From Streptomyces abikoensis (GTDB lineage: Bacteria; Actinomycetota; Actinomycetes; Streptomycetales; Streptomycetaceae), in assembly GCF_014648775.1 (NCBI RefSeq), contig NZ_BMRT01000006.1, forward strand, positions 62,001 through 126,000: 64,000 bases of DNA, in the 5' to 3' direction. Under the pieces are notes generated by a model that was not told the origin of the DNA, searched no databases, and saw only the letters and a list, made by a program, of their open reading frames with translations. Both the position numbers and the translations under genes were made by a program. Positions 24,633 to 33,134 of this stretch are shown here, one piece after another. Each line of letters begins with the position of its first letter. Within the stretch, counting starts at the first letter, position 1.

Positions 24633-25862
24633 GTGGACGACAGCGGGCAGGGCCGATCCGGCGCGGGGGGCGCCGGCCACCAGGCCGGGCCCGAGGACGG
24701 CGGGCCGCGCCGACCGCCGGAGACGGGCGGCGGGATCCTCATGGGCCGGCCCTTCGGCGTGCCCGTCTACGTCGCCCCCAGCTGGTTCCTCGTCGCCGGC
24801 CTGATCACCTGGGTCTTCGGCGGCCAGCTCGACCGGGTCCTCCCCGAGCTCGGCGGCGTCCGCTACCTCGTCGCCCTCTTCTTCGCCGTCGCCTTCTACG
24901 CCTCCGTGCTCGTCCACGAGCTGGCCCACACGGTCGCCGCCCTGCGCTTCAAGCTCCCCGTGCGCCGCATCCAGCTCCAGTTCTTCGGCGGCGTCTCCGA
25001 GATCGAGAAGGAGAGCGAGACCCCCGGCCGGGAATTCGTCCTCGCCTTCGTCGGCCCCCTGCTCTCCCTGATCCTCGCCGGCGTCTTCTACCTCGCCATG
25101 CTCGCCGTCGAACCCGGCACCGTCCCCGGCGTCCTGCTCGCCGGACTGATGATCTCCAACCTCCTGGTCGCGGCCTTCAACCTCCTCCCCGGCCTGCCCC
25201 TCGACGGCGGCCGGATGCTCCGCGCCGTCGTCTGGAAGATCAGCGGCAAACCCATGACCGGCACCGTCGCCGCCGCCTGGGTCGGCCGTGCCCTCGCCGT
25301 CGCCGTCCTCGTCGGCCTGCCCCTGCTCACCCACGGCGGCGACACCGAGGACCTCGGCGGCGTCGACACCCTCACCGACGCCCTGCTCGCCGCCATCCTC
25401 GCCGCGATCATCTGGACCGGCGCCGGCAACAGCCTGCGCATGGCCCGCCTGCGCGAGCACCTCCCCGAGCTGCGCGCCCGCGCCCTCACCCGGCGCGCCG
25501 TGCCCGTCGAGGCCGCCACCCCGCTCTCCGAGGCCCTGCGCCGCGCCAACGAGGCGGGAGCCCGCGCCCTCGTCGTCGTCGACGGGCAGGGCACTCCCAG
25601 GGCGCTCGTCCGCGAGGCCGCCATCGGCGGCGTCCCCGAACACCGCCGCCCCTGGGTCGCCACCGGCTCGCTCGCCCAGGACCTCACCGATGGCATGCGG
25701 GTCTCCGCCGAGCTCTCCGGCGAGGAGCTGCTGGAAGTGCTGCGTGCCACACCGGCGTCCGAGTACCTGGTGACCGAGGAGACCGGCGAGGTCTACGGTG
25801 TGCTCTCGGCCGCCGACGTCGAGCGCGCCTTCGTCGCGGCCATGGCCCGCCCGTCGAACTGA
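24633..25862 (+). CDS. Site-2 protease family (M50) metalloprotease with CBS pair
   Basis: The 409-residue integral membrane protease has the zinc motif HELAH at residues 95-99 in a transmembrane helix (SVLVHELAHTVAAL). A second metal-ligand motif, NLLPGLPLDGGRMLRAVVW, lies in a later helix. About six transmembrane segments are seen, and the C-terminal 130 residues form CBS domains (ALRRANEAGARALVVVDGQG, SEYLVTEETGEVYGVLSAAD). Such Rip3/YdiL-type proteases cut membrane-embedded regulators, and CBS pairs usually bind adenosyl nucleotides. The GTG start at 24633 gives a 35-residue polar extension; a shorter start at MGRPFGV is possible. It is divergent from the nuclease gene. Confidence 0.9.
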   Translation: MDDSGQGRSGAGGAGHQAGPEDGGPRRPPETGGGILMGRPFGVPVYVAPSWFLVAGLITWVFGGQLDRVLPELGGVRYLVALFFAVAFYASVLVHELAHTVAALRFKLPVRRIQLQFFGGVSEIEKESETPGREFVLAFVGPLLSLILAGVFYLAMLAVEPGTVPGVLLAGLMISNLLVAAFNLLPGLPLDGGRMLRAVVWKISGKPMTGTVAAAWVGRALAVAVLVGLPLLTHGGDTEDLGGVDTLTDALLAAILAAIIWTGAGNSLRMARLREHLPELRARALTRRAVPVEAATPLSEALRRANEAGARALVVVDGQGTPRALVREAAIGGVPEHRRPWVATGSLAQDLTDGMRVSAELSGEELLEVLRATPASEYLVTEETGEVYGVLSAADVERAFVAAMARPSN

Positions 25863-25893
25863 CCGCCGCCGGGGCGGAGCCCGGACCGTGGTG

Positions 25894-25914
25894 CCGGGCC
25901 CCTTCCGGGCCCGG
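25894..25914 (+). terminator. Hairpin after the M50 protease gene
   Basis: An 8-bp GC hairpin (CCGGGCCC-CTTCC-GGGCCCGG) lies between the protease stop and the trmI start. It is only 12 bases before the trmI ATG, so it may act as terminator, as part of the trmI leader, or both. Confidence 0.45.
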
Positions 25915-25926
25915 TACGCTGGTCAC

Positions 25927-26814
25927 ATGTCCGAACCGACCGGTGCCGCCCGCCGTCGCGGGCCCTTCCAGGTCGGGGACCAGGTCCAGCTCACCGACCC
26001 CAAGGGTCGCCACTACACGTTCACGCTCGAAGCCGGGAAGAATTTCCACACCCACAAGGGTTCCTTCCCGCACGACGAGCTGATCGGCGCTCCCGAGGGC
26101 AGTGTTGTCCGCACCACGGGGAACGTCGCGTACCTCGCGCTGCGTCCCCTGCTCCCCGACTACGTCCTGTCCATGCCCCGCGGCGCCGCCGTGGTCTACC
26201 CCAAGGACGCGGGGCAGATCCTGGCCTTCGCCGACATCTTCGCCGGCGCGCGCGTCGTCGAGGCGGGAGTGGGCTCCGGCTCGCTCAGCGCCTTCCTGCT
26301 GCGCGCCATCGGCGACCAGGGCATGCTGCACTCCTACGAGCGCCGTGAGGACTTCGCGGAGATCGCGAAGGCGAACGTCGAGCGCTACTTCGGCGGCCCG
26401 CACCCCGCCTGGCAGCTGACCGTCGGCGACCTCCAGGACAACCTGTCCGACACGGACGTCGACCGCGTGATCCTCGACATGCTCGCCCCCTGGGAGTGCC
26501 TGGAGGCCGTCTCCAAGGCGCTCGTCCCCGGCGGCATCCTCTGCTGCTACGTGGCGACCACCACCCAGCTGGCGCGGACCGTGGAGTCCATCCGCGAGAT
26601 CGGCTGCTTCGCCGAGCCCCAGCCCTGGGAGTCGATGATCCGCAACTGGCACGTGGAGGGCCTCGCGGTCCGCCCCGACCACCGGATGATCGGCCACACC
26701 GGCTTCCTCGTCACCGCCCGCCGCCTCGCCGACGGCGTGGAGCCCCCGATGCGCCGCCGCCGCCCCGCCAAGGGCGCCTACGGCGAGGACTACGAGGGCC
26801 CCAACAAGGGCTGA
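25927..26814 (+). CDS. trmI: tRNA (adenine-58-N1)-methyltransferase
   Basis: The 295-residue SAM-dependent enzyme methylates A58 in the T loop of tRNA. It has the TrmI N-terminal beta domain (GDQVQLTDPKGRHYTFTLE, then FHTHKGSFPHDELIG) and the Rossmann methyltransferase motif RVVEAGVGSGSLSAFLLRA. Catalytic-loop region VDRVILDMLAPWECLEAV and IRNWHVEGLAVRPDHRMIGH follow. The ATG at 25927 starts the conserved MSEPTGAARRRGPF; upstream in-frame sequence belongs to the protease gene end. The position next to the M50 protease and upstream of arc is the common actinobacterial order. Confidence 0.95.
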   Translation: MSEPTGAARRRGPFQVGDQVQLTDPKGRHYTFTLEAGKNFHTHKGSFPHDELIGAPEGSVVRTTGNVAYLALRPLLPDYVLSMPRGAAVVYPKDAGQILAFADIFAGARVVEAGVGSGSLSAFLLRAIGDQGMLHSYERREDFAEIAKANVERYFGGPHPAWQLTVGDLQDNLSDTDVDRVILDMLAPWECLEAVSKALVPGGILCCYVATTTQLARTVESIREIGCFAEPQPWESMIRNWHVEGLAVRPDHRMIGHTGFLVTARRLADGVEPPMRRRRPAKGAYGEDYEGPNKG

Positions 26815-26989
26815 CCCGCCCGAACGAACCACCAGTGCGCCGCCGCCGTGCTCCGCTTCCCCGCGGAACTCGGCGGTGGCGCACGTGCGTTGGGTGACGC
26901 TCAGGGCCCCGCCCGCCGTTCACCGGCCCATGGCCGTGTGGCACGATGCGGACGATCCCGGTCCCCGCAGCCCTCGCAGGAGTCAGCGC

Positions 26990-27589
26990 GTGCAGCCCCC
27001 GGCAGGTCCCGACCGTCCCGACGCCTCCGCTCCCCTTCCGCACACCCGGTCCCGCCCGGCGCACTGGCTGGCCACCGCCGCCGCCCTGGCCGCGGTGATC
27101 CTGGGCGCCGCCCTGACCGGCCCGGGCGACGCCACGGCCGGCGCCACCGCGCCCGCGAAGGCCCCGGCGGGCCCGCCGGCCGCCGCCCCGGACCCGGGCG
27201 CCGCGCGCTATCCCGTCGACTGCGGCCCCACCCGCCCCGAGGTGGTCCGGCGCGCCACCGCCGACCTGGACGGGGACGGGCGGCCCGAGACGGCCGTCGA
27301 GGTGCGCTGCGGTTCCGGCGGGGGCACCCGGCCCAGCGGCGTGTACGTCCTCGCGGCCCCGGCCGCCCCGGGCGCGGCGCCCCGGGTCGTGGCGACCCTG
27401 GTGGACCCCAAGGAGGGCATGAGCATCACCGGCCTGGACGCGACCGGCCGGACGGTTTCGGCCACTCTCCTCGGCTATTCAGGCAGCGGTGTGCCCCGCT
27501 GCTGCCCGGACCTGCGCAGGGCGGTCAAGTGGCACTGGAGGGACGGCCAGTTCGTCCTGACGGCACAGCCCATTGCGGAGAGTGCCTGA
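26990..27589 (+). CDS. Secreted or membrane-anchored protein of unknown function
   Basis: From GTG 26990 (GCAGGAG 7 bases upstream) the protein has 199 residues. A proline-rich basic N-terminus precedes one hydrophobic segment (HWLATAAALAAVILGAAL), then a low-complexity Ala/Pro/Gly linker. A small extracellular domain contains a possible calcium-binding repeat (ADLDGDGRPETAVEVRCG), and has paired cysteines (PVDCGPT, VRCGSG, RCCPDL). It resembles the FG-GAP/VCBS-like small secreted proteins seen near arc in Streptomyces; no function is known. It converges on the ferredoxin gene with only 24 bases between the stops. Confidence 0.65.
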   Translation: MQPPAGPDRPDASAPLPHTRSRPAHWLATAAALAAVILGAALTGPGDATAGATAPAKAPAGPPAAAPDPGAARYPVDCGPTRPEVVRRATADLDGDGRPETAVEVRCGSGGGTRPSGVYVLAAPAAPGAAPRVVATLVDPKEGMSITGLDATGRTVSATLLGYSGSGVPRCCPDLRRAVKWHWRDGQFVLTAQPIAESA

Positions 27590-27591
27590 AC

Positions 27592-27608
27592 CGTCACATG
27601 AGGTGACG
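27592..27608. terminator. Short hairpin between convergent stops
   Basis: CGTCAC-ATGAG-GTGACG lies exactly in the 24-base gap between two convergent genes. It is short for a terminator, but its position fits. Confidence 0.35.
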
Positions 27609-27613
27609 ATGCG

Positions 27614-27901
27614 TTATTCGGCGTCCGGGCCGTAGACCTCGACCTTGTCGGAGACGCGGCGCACGTGGATGCAGTCGCCGGGGCACTCGTTCGCCGAGTC
27701 CCGGACGTCGTTCAGCAGCGTCAGCGGCACGGGGGTGGTGGCACCCTTGTCCTGGAGAAGCTCGTCGTCGGCGCTCTTCACATAGGCGAGACCGTCGATG
27801 TCGAGCTCGAAGACCTCGGGGGCGTACTGGGCGCAGATGCCGTCGCCGGTGCAGAGGTCCTGGTCGATCCAGACTTCGAGCTCTTCTTCCTGCGCGGTCA
27901 T
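27614..27901 (-). CDS. Ferredoxin, 3Fe-4S/4Fe-4S single-cluster type
   Basis: The 95-residue acidic protein carries one iron-sulfur binding set: CTGDGIC near residues 17-23 followed by a distant CP pair region ANECPGDCIHV. Such ferredoxins donate electrons to cytochromes P450 or other oxidoreductases. No P450 gene is nearby. The ATG at 27901 (MTAQEEELEVW) has GGCGAG just upstream. The gene is divergent from arc, a layout found in many actinobacteria. A protein extended upstream in frame would have no family similarity, so the short form is annotated. Confidence 0.92.
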   Translation of the reverse strand: MTAQEEELEVWIDQDLCTGDGICAQYAPEVFELDIDGLAYVKSADDELLQDKGATTPVPLTLLNDVRDSANECPGDCIHVRRVSDKVEVYGPDAE

Positions 27902-28011
27902 CTCGCCTGCCGTTTCCTGCGTTCGTGAATCAATTGGAGCCAGCCCTGACGGGTGTTGACCGAGTCGACGATACAACCGCCCGCTTTCCGATGTTGATGG
28001 GTGGGTATCCC

Positions 28012-28023
28012 CCTCACGTGAGG
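28012..28023. promoter_or_regulatory. 12-bp palindrome in the ferredoxin/arc divergent promoter region
   Basis: CCTCACGTGAGG is perfectly palindromic. It sits about 110 bases before the ferredoxin start and 120 bases before the arc start, so a regulator bound there could act on both genes. No factor is assigned. Confidence 0.3.
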
Positions 28024-28143
28024 ACGTGCGCAAGGGTGAAGATCGGACACACTCCGACCGGGTTTGTGATCTAGGGGTTTCAACCTGCACCGGCCCAGGT
28101 AGGGTCAGGAAGCGTCCAGCTCCCCTTGGAGGAGGTGAGGACC

Positions 28144-29910
28144 GTGGCAGCCCACGACGACGACATGAACCGCGGCATCCGGCCGGGACGAGGGTCTGAC
28201 GACCCCGCGGGCCAGGTTGCCTATCTCGAGCAGGAGATCGCCGTCCTGCGACGCAAGCTCGCCGACTCTCCGCGTCACACGAGGATTCTCGAGGAGCGGA
28301 TCGTCGAGCTCCAGACGAACCTGGCCGGCGTCTCCGCGCAGAACGAACGGCTCGCGAACACCCTCCGTGAGGCCCGCGACCAGATCGTGGCCCTCAAGGA
28401 GGAGGTCGACCGCCTGGCACAGCCCCCCGCCGGCTTCGGCGTCTTCCTCGCGGCCAACGAGGACGGCACGGCCGACATCTTCACCGGAGGCCGCAAACTC
28501 CGGGTGAACGCGTCCCCGAGCGTCGACGTCGAGGACCTCCGGCCCGGCCAGGAGGTCATGCTCAACGAGGCGCTCAACATCGTCGAAGCCATGGCCTTCG
28601 AGCGCCACGGCGACATCGTCACCCTCAAGGAGATCCTCGAGGACGGCGAACGCGCCCTGGTCATCGGGCACACCGACGAGGAGCGGGTGGTGCGGCTCGC
28701 CGAGCCCCTGCTGGACACCACCATCCGCCCCGGCGACGCCCTCCTGCTGGAGACCCGCTCCGGCTACGTCTACGAGGTCATCCCCAAGAGCGAGGTCGAG
28801 GAACTCGTCCTCGAAGAGGTCCCGGACATCGACTACACGAAGATCGGCGGCCTGGGCAACCAGATCGAGCTGATCCGCGACGCCGTCGAGCTCCCCTACC
28901 TCTACCCCGACCTCTTCAAGGAGCACGAACTGCGCCCGCCCAAGGGCGTCCTGCTCTACGGCCCCCCCGGCTGCGGCAAGACCCTCATCGCCAAGGCCGT
29001 CGCCAACTCCCTTGCCAAGAAGGTCGCCGAGGTCACCGGAAAGCCCGCCGGGAAGAGCTTCTTCCTCAACATCAAGGGCCCCGAGCTGCTCAACAAGTAC
29101 GTCGGCGAGACCGAGCGGCACATCCGGCTGATCTTCCAGCGCGCCCGGGAGAAGGCCGGCGAGGGCACCCCCGTGATCGTCTTCTTCGACGAGATGGACT
29201 CCCTCTTCCGCACCCGCGGCTCCGGCGTCAGCTCGGACGTGGAGAACACCATCGTCCCCCAGCTGCTCTCCGAGATCGACGGCGTGGAGGGCCTGGAGAA
29301 CGTCATCGTCATCGGCGCCTCCAACCGCGAGGACATGATCGACCCCGCGATCCTGCGCCCCGGCCGCCTCGATGTGAAGATCAAGATCGAGCGCCCGGAC
29401 GCGGAGGCCGCCAAGGACATCTTCTCGAAGTACCTGACCGAGACCCTCCCGCTGCACGCCGACGACCTCGCCGAGCACGGCGGGGACGCCAGGGTCACCG
29501 TCGAGGGCATGATCCAGTCGGTCGTCGAGCAGATGTACGCCGAATCCGAGGAGAACCGCTTCCTGGAGGTCACCTACGCCAACGGTGACAAGGAAGTCCT
29601 CTACTTCAAGGACTTCAATTCCGGAGCGATGATCCAGAACATCGTGGACCGGGCCAAGAAGATGGCCATCAAGGCCTTCCTGGACCACAACCAGAAGGGC
29701 CTGCGCGTCTCCCACCTGCTCGCCGCCTGCGTCGACGAGTTCAAGGAGAACGAGGACCTGCCCAACACCACCAACCCGGACGACTGGGCCCGGATCTCCG
29801 GAAAGAAGGGCGAGCGGATCGTCTTCATCCGCACCCTCGTCACCGGAAAGCAGGGCGCGGACACCGGCCGCTCCATCGACACCGTGGCCAATACCGGCCA
29901 GTATCTGTAA
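28144..29910 (+). CDS. arc: Proteasome-associated AAA ATPase (ARC/Mpa)
   Basis: The 588-residue ATPase recognises pupylated proteins, unfolds them and threads them into the 20S core. An N-terminal coiled coil (residues about 20-75, heptad-rich, binds Pup) is followed by tandem OB domains and one AAA module. Walker A is GPPGCGKT, Walker B is VIVFFDEMDSLF, and the sensor/arginine-finger region is VIVIGASNREDMIDPAILRPGRLD. It ends with GQYL, the C-terminal motif that docks into the alpha-ring pockets of the core. The GTG at 28144 is chosen after the GGAGGTGAGG site. It leads the proteasome block, with dop 325 bases downstream. Confidence 0.97.
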   Translation: MAAHDDDMNRGIRPGRGSDDPAGQVAYLEQEIAVLRRKLADSPRHTRILEERIVELQTNLAGVSAQNERLANTLREARDQIVALKEEVDRLAQPPAGFGVFLAANEDGTADIFTGGRKLRVNASPSVDVEDLRPGQEVMLNEALNIVEAMAFERHGDIVTLKEILEDGERALVIGHTDEERVVRLAEPLLDTTIRPGDALLLETRSGYVYEVIPKSEVEELVLEEVPDIDYTKIGGLGNQIELIRDAVELPYLYPDLFKEHELRPPKGVLLYGPPGCGKTLIAKAVANSLAKKVAEVTGKPAGKSFFLNIKGPELLNKYVGETERHIRLIFQRAREKAGEGTPVIVFFDEMDSLFRTRGSGVSSDVENTIVPQLLSEIDGVEGLENVIVIGASNREDMIDPAILRPGRLDVKIKIERPDAEAAKDIFSKYLTETLPLHADDLAEHGGDARVTVEGMIQSVVEQMYAESEENRFLEVTYANGDKEVLYFKDFNSGAMIQNIVDRAKKMAIKAFLDHNQKGLRVSHLLAACVDEFKENEDLPNTTNPDDWARISGKKGERIVFIRTLVTGKQGADTGRSIDTVANTGQYL

Positions 29911-30235
29911 CACCGCCGTCCGGCTGCGGATGTCCCTGTTGCTGTGCCTTCCCCGCCCCCTCGAGGGCGGGGAAGGAGCAGGGCGTCCGCAGCCGGACGC
30001 GTTTTGCACCATGCGTTGCACCACTCGTGGGACGCGGACCATGCCGCCGTCCGCGCGGGGCACCAACCCCAGCAATGACTGTAATGATCTCCCCAGCGCC
30101 GCAAAGCCGTTCTAGGCTCTTCGGTGGTACCACCGCGAAGCGCAGTGGGGGATCGGGGACCGTGCACGGATCGGAAGCGCAGCGGTACTTGAGCGCCGAC
30201 CCCACCCGGGGGCGCCGCCGGGCAAGGAGGGCCGC
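29911..30235 (+). promoter_or_regulatory. arc-dop intergenic region
   Basis: This 325-base gap has no gene. It opens with a terminator-like hairpin (29947-29976) and must then hold the promoter for dop. No -10/-35 pair stands out. The region just upstream of dop (30115-30200) is mixed in composition and may be its leader. Confidence 0.4.
29947..29976 (+). terminator. Terminator after arc
   Basis: 12-bp arms CCTTCCCCGCCC and GGGCGGGGAAGG enclose a 6-base loop 37 bases after the arc stop. Confidence 0.7.
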
Positions 30236-31747
30236 ATGACCGTACGGCGAGTAATGGGCATCGAGACGGAGTACGGGATCTCCGTCCCCGGTCACCCGAA
30301 CGCCAATGCCATGCTCACCTCGTCCCAGATCGTCAACGCCTACGCGGCCGCGATGCACCGGGCACGCCGTGCCCGCTGGGACTTCGAGGAGGAGAACCCG
30401 CTGAGGGACGCCCGTGGCTTCGACCTCGCCCGCGAGGCCGCGGACGCCAGCCAGCTCACGGACGAGGACATCGGCCTGGCCAATGTCATCCTCACCAATG
30501 GCGCTCGGCTCTACGTCGACCACGCCCACCCGGAATACAGCTCACCGGAGATCACCAATCCCCGGGACGCCGTCCTGTGGGACAAGGCGGGCGAGCGGAT
30601 CATGGCGGAGGCGGCCGAACGCGCCGCCCAGCTGCCCGGCGCCCAGCCCATCCACCTCTACAAGAACAACACCGACAACAAGGGCGCCTCCTACGGCACC
30701 CATGAGAACTACCTGATGAAGCGGGAGACCCCCTTCTCGGACATCGTCCGCCACCTGACGCCGTTCTTCGTCTCCCGCCAGGTCGTCACCGGCGCAGGCC
30801 GCGTCGGCATCGGCCAGGACGGCCACGAGCACGGCTTCCAGATCAGCCAGCGCGCGGACTATTTCGAGGTCGAGGTCGGCCTGGAGACCACCCTCAAACG
30901 GCCCATCATCAACACCCGCGACGAGCCCCACGCCGACGCCGAGAAGTACCGCCGGCTCCATGTGATCATCGGCGACGCCAATCTCTCCGAGATCTCCACC
31001 TACCTCAAGCTCGGCACCACCGCCCTGGTGCTCTCGATGATCGAGGACGGCTTCATCGCCGCCGACCTCGCCGTCGACCAGCCCGTCCGCACCCTCCACC
31101 AGATCAGCCACGACCCCTCGCTGCGCCGGCTCGTCACGCTCCGCAGCGGTCGCACACTCACGGCCGTCCAGCTCCAGATGGAGTACTTCGAGCTGGCCCG
31201 CAAATACGTCGAGGACCGCTTCGGCGTGGACGCCGACGAGCAGACCAAGGACGTCCTCTCCCGCTGGGAGGACGTCCTGGGCCGGCTGGAGCGGGATCCG
31301 ATGAGCCTGGCCGGGGAGCTGGACTGGGTGGCCAAGCTGGAGCTGCTGGAGGGCTACCGCCGCCGCGACGGCCTCGACTGGTCCGCGGCCCGGCTGCAGC
31401 TCGTGGACCTGCAGTACGCGGACGTCCGCGCCGACAAGGGCCTCTACAACCGCCTCGTGGCCCGCGGCAAGGTGCGCAGGCTCCTGGACGAGACCGACGT
31501 CGCCCGCGCCCGCACCGCCCCGCCCGAGGACACCCGGGCCTACTTCCGGGGCCGCTGCCTGGAGCAGTACGCCGACGACGTCGCCGCCGCCTCCTGGGAC
31601 TCCGTGATCTTCGACCTGCCGGGCCGCGACTCCCTCCAGCGCGTCCCCACCCTGGAGCCGCTGCGGGGCACCCGCAACCACGTCAAGGAGCTCCTGGACC
31701 GCTGTCGCACGGCCGAGGACCTGGTCCGGGTGCTGTCGGGCGGCTGA
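30236..31747 (+). CDS. dop: Dop, deamidase and depupylase of Pup
   Basis: The 503-residue enzyme converts the C-terminal Gln of Pup to Glu and also removes Pup from substrates. It belongs to the carboxylate-amine ligase fold shared with glutamine synthetase. The metal/ATP site begins with MGIETEYGI. The Asp in LYVDHAHPEYSSPE is the catalytic residue of the family. HLYKNNTDNKGASYGTHENYL, RPIINTRDEPHADAEKYRRL and HQISHDPSLRRLVTL are the shared Dop/PafA motifs. A long insertion after residue 40 (ARWDFEEENPLRDARGF) is the Dop loop that distinguishes it from PafA. The Pup in this window ends in GGQ, so Dop is required before ligation. Confidence 0.97.
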   Translation: MTVRRVMGIETEYGISVPGHPNANAMLTSSQIVNAYAAAMHRARRARWDFEEENPLRDARGFDLAREAADASQLTDEDIGLANVILTNGARLYVDHAHPEYSSPEITNPRDAVLWDKAGERIMAEAAERAAQLPGAQPIHLYKNNTDNKGASYGTHENYLMKRETPFSDIVRHLTPFFVSRQVVTGAGRVGIGQDGHEHGFQISQRADYFEVEVGLETTLKRPIINTRDEPHADAEKYRRLHVIIGDANLSEISTYLKLGTTALVLSMIEDGFIAADLAVDQPVRTLHQISHDPSLRRLVTLRSGRTLTAVQLQMEYFELARKYVEDRFGVDADEQTKDVLSRWEDVLGRLERDPMSLAGELDWVAKLELLEGYRRRDGLDWSAARLQLVDLQYADVRADKGLYNRLVARGKVRRLLDETDVARARTAPPEDTRAYFRGRCLEQYADDVAAASWDSVIFDLPGRDSLQRVPTLEPLRGTRNHVKELLDRCRTAEDLVRVLSGG

Positions 31748-31908
31748 GCGGGGCTCCTGCGGGGTCTTAAGGGCCGGGTGAAACGGGAATCATCCCGGTG
31801 GCTCCGGGACGTTGTAGCAAGTGCAGGGCCGATTCCCGACCCTGCTTGTAGGGTCGGATCTTGAACGTCTCGTGTACGTGTACGTCGAAACCGAGCGGGG
31901 TGAGGGGT

Positions 31909-32127
31909 ATGGCGACCAAGGACACCGGCGGCGGACAGCAGAAGGCCACGCGTGCGACGGAGGAGGTCGAGGAGCAGGCGCAGGACGCGCAGGTCTCCGA
32001 GGACCTCAAGGAGCGCCAGGAGAAGCTGTCGGACGACGTGGACTCCGTGCTGGACGAAATCGATGATGTGCTCGAAGAGAACGCCGAAGATTTCGTACGT
32101 TCGTTCGTGCAAAAGGGCGGGCAGTAG
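31909..32127 (+). CDS. pup: Prokaryotic ubiquitin-like protein Pup
   Basis: The 72-residue, very acidic and largely disordered protein ends in KGGQ. The C-terminal Gln must be deamidated to Glu before PafA links it to substrate lysines. The ARC-binding helix region is LSDDVDSVLDEIDDVLEENA, followed by FVRSFVQKGG. The ATG at 31909 follows TGAGGGG by 2 bases plus the start context; upstream in-frame sequence is not conserved. It lies 161 bases after dop and 102 bases before prcB, with a strong hairpin between pup and prcB. Confidence 0.97.
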   Translation: MATKDTGGGQQKATRATEEVEEQAQDAQVSEDLKERQEKLSDDVDSVLDEIDDVLEENAEDFVRSFVQKGGQ

Positions 32128-32137
32128 GGCCGGTGAT

Positions 32138-32167
32138 CCGTCCCGTGCCCGCCGGGGCACGGGACGG
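32138..32167 (+). terminator. Hairpin between pup and prcB
   Basis: A perfect 13-bp stem (CCGTCCCGTGCCC) with a GCCG loop begins 11 bases after the pup stop. It could end part of the transcripts after pup, giving more Pup than protease subunits. There is no T-run. Confidence 0.6.
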
Positions 32168-32229
32168 AGGGCTGAGAGGCCCGGGGGTATGGTCCGTGCA
32201 GTATTTCAAGATCTCTTCGAAGGATTCGT

Positions 32230-33072
32230 GTGGAAGCCAACTTTTCTGGCACAGGGCGTCTGCCGGCTCCCTTCCTGACGCCGGGCTCGTCGTCCTTCAT
32301 GGACTTCCTGGCGCAGCACCAGCCCGAGATGCTGCCGCGCAACCGGCAGCTGCCGACGCAGGGCGTCATCGAGGCGCCGCACGGCACGACGATCGTCGCC
32401 GCGTCGTTCCCCGGGGGAGTGGTGCTGGCCGGTGACCGGCGGGCCACGATGGGCAATGTCATCGCGCAGCGGGACATCGAGAAGGTCTTCCCGGCCGACG
32501 AGTACTCGGCCGTGGGCATCGCCGGCACGGCCGGGCTGGCGGTGGAGATGGTCAAGCTGTTCCAGCTGGAGCTGGAGCACTTCGAGAAGGTCGAAGGCGT
32601 CTCGCTCTCCCTGGAGGGCAAGGCGAACCGCCTGTCGACGATGATCCGCAGCAACCTCGGCATGGCCATGCAGGGCCTGGCCGTGGTGCCGCTCTTCGCC
32701 GGCTGGGACGTGGACCGGCAGAAGGGCCGCATCTTCTCCTACGACGTCACCGGCGGGCGCTCCGAGGAGCACGGCTACGCGGCCACGGGTTCCGGTTCGC
32801 TGTTCGCGCGTGGTGCGCTGAAGAAGCTGTTCCGTGACGACCTCACGGAGGGGCAGGCCACCACGCTCGTCGTCCAGGCGCTCTACGACGCCGCCGACGA
32901 CGACTCGGCGACCGGCGGTCCCGACCTCGCGCGCCGTATCTACCCGATCGTCATCGTCATCACCGACGAGGGCTTCCGCAGGCTCACCGAGGCGGAGAGC
33001 TCGGAGATCGTCCGCGCCGTCCACGAGCGCCGGCTCGAGGAGCCGGACGGCCCGCGCGCCGCGCTGCTGTGA
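32230..33072 (+). CDS. prcB: 20S proteasome beta subunit
   Basis: The 280-residue precursor forms the inner catalytic rings of the 20S core. A propeptide of 52 residues is removed autocatalytically before Thr53 (EAPHG then TTIVAASF), exposing the N-terminal threonine nucleophile. The catalytic Asp/Lys network is present (VLAGDRRATMGNVIAQRD, then KVFPADEYSAVGIAGTAG). The GTG start at 32230 overlaps no gene. It is 62 bases before prcA and likely cotranscribed. Confidence 0.97.
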   Translation: MEANFSGTGRLPAPFLTPGSSSFMDFLAQHQPEMLPRNRQLPTQGVIEAPHGTTIVAASFPGGVVLAGDRRATMGNVIAQRDIEKVFPADEYSAVGIAGTAGLAVEMVKLFQLELEHFEKVEGVSLSLEGKANRLSTMIRSNLGMAMQGLAVVPLFAGWDVDRQKGRIFSYDVTGGRSEEHGYAATGSGSLFARGALKKLFRDDLTEGQATTLVVQALYDAADDDSATGGPDLARRIYPIVIVITDEGFRRLTEAESSEIVRAVHERRLEEPDGPRAALL

Positions 33073-33134
33073 CGCTCCGAGCGATCCTCTGAGCTCCTGA
33101 TGTCCTCGTCACCCACAGAAAGGGACGGATAGCG

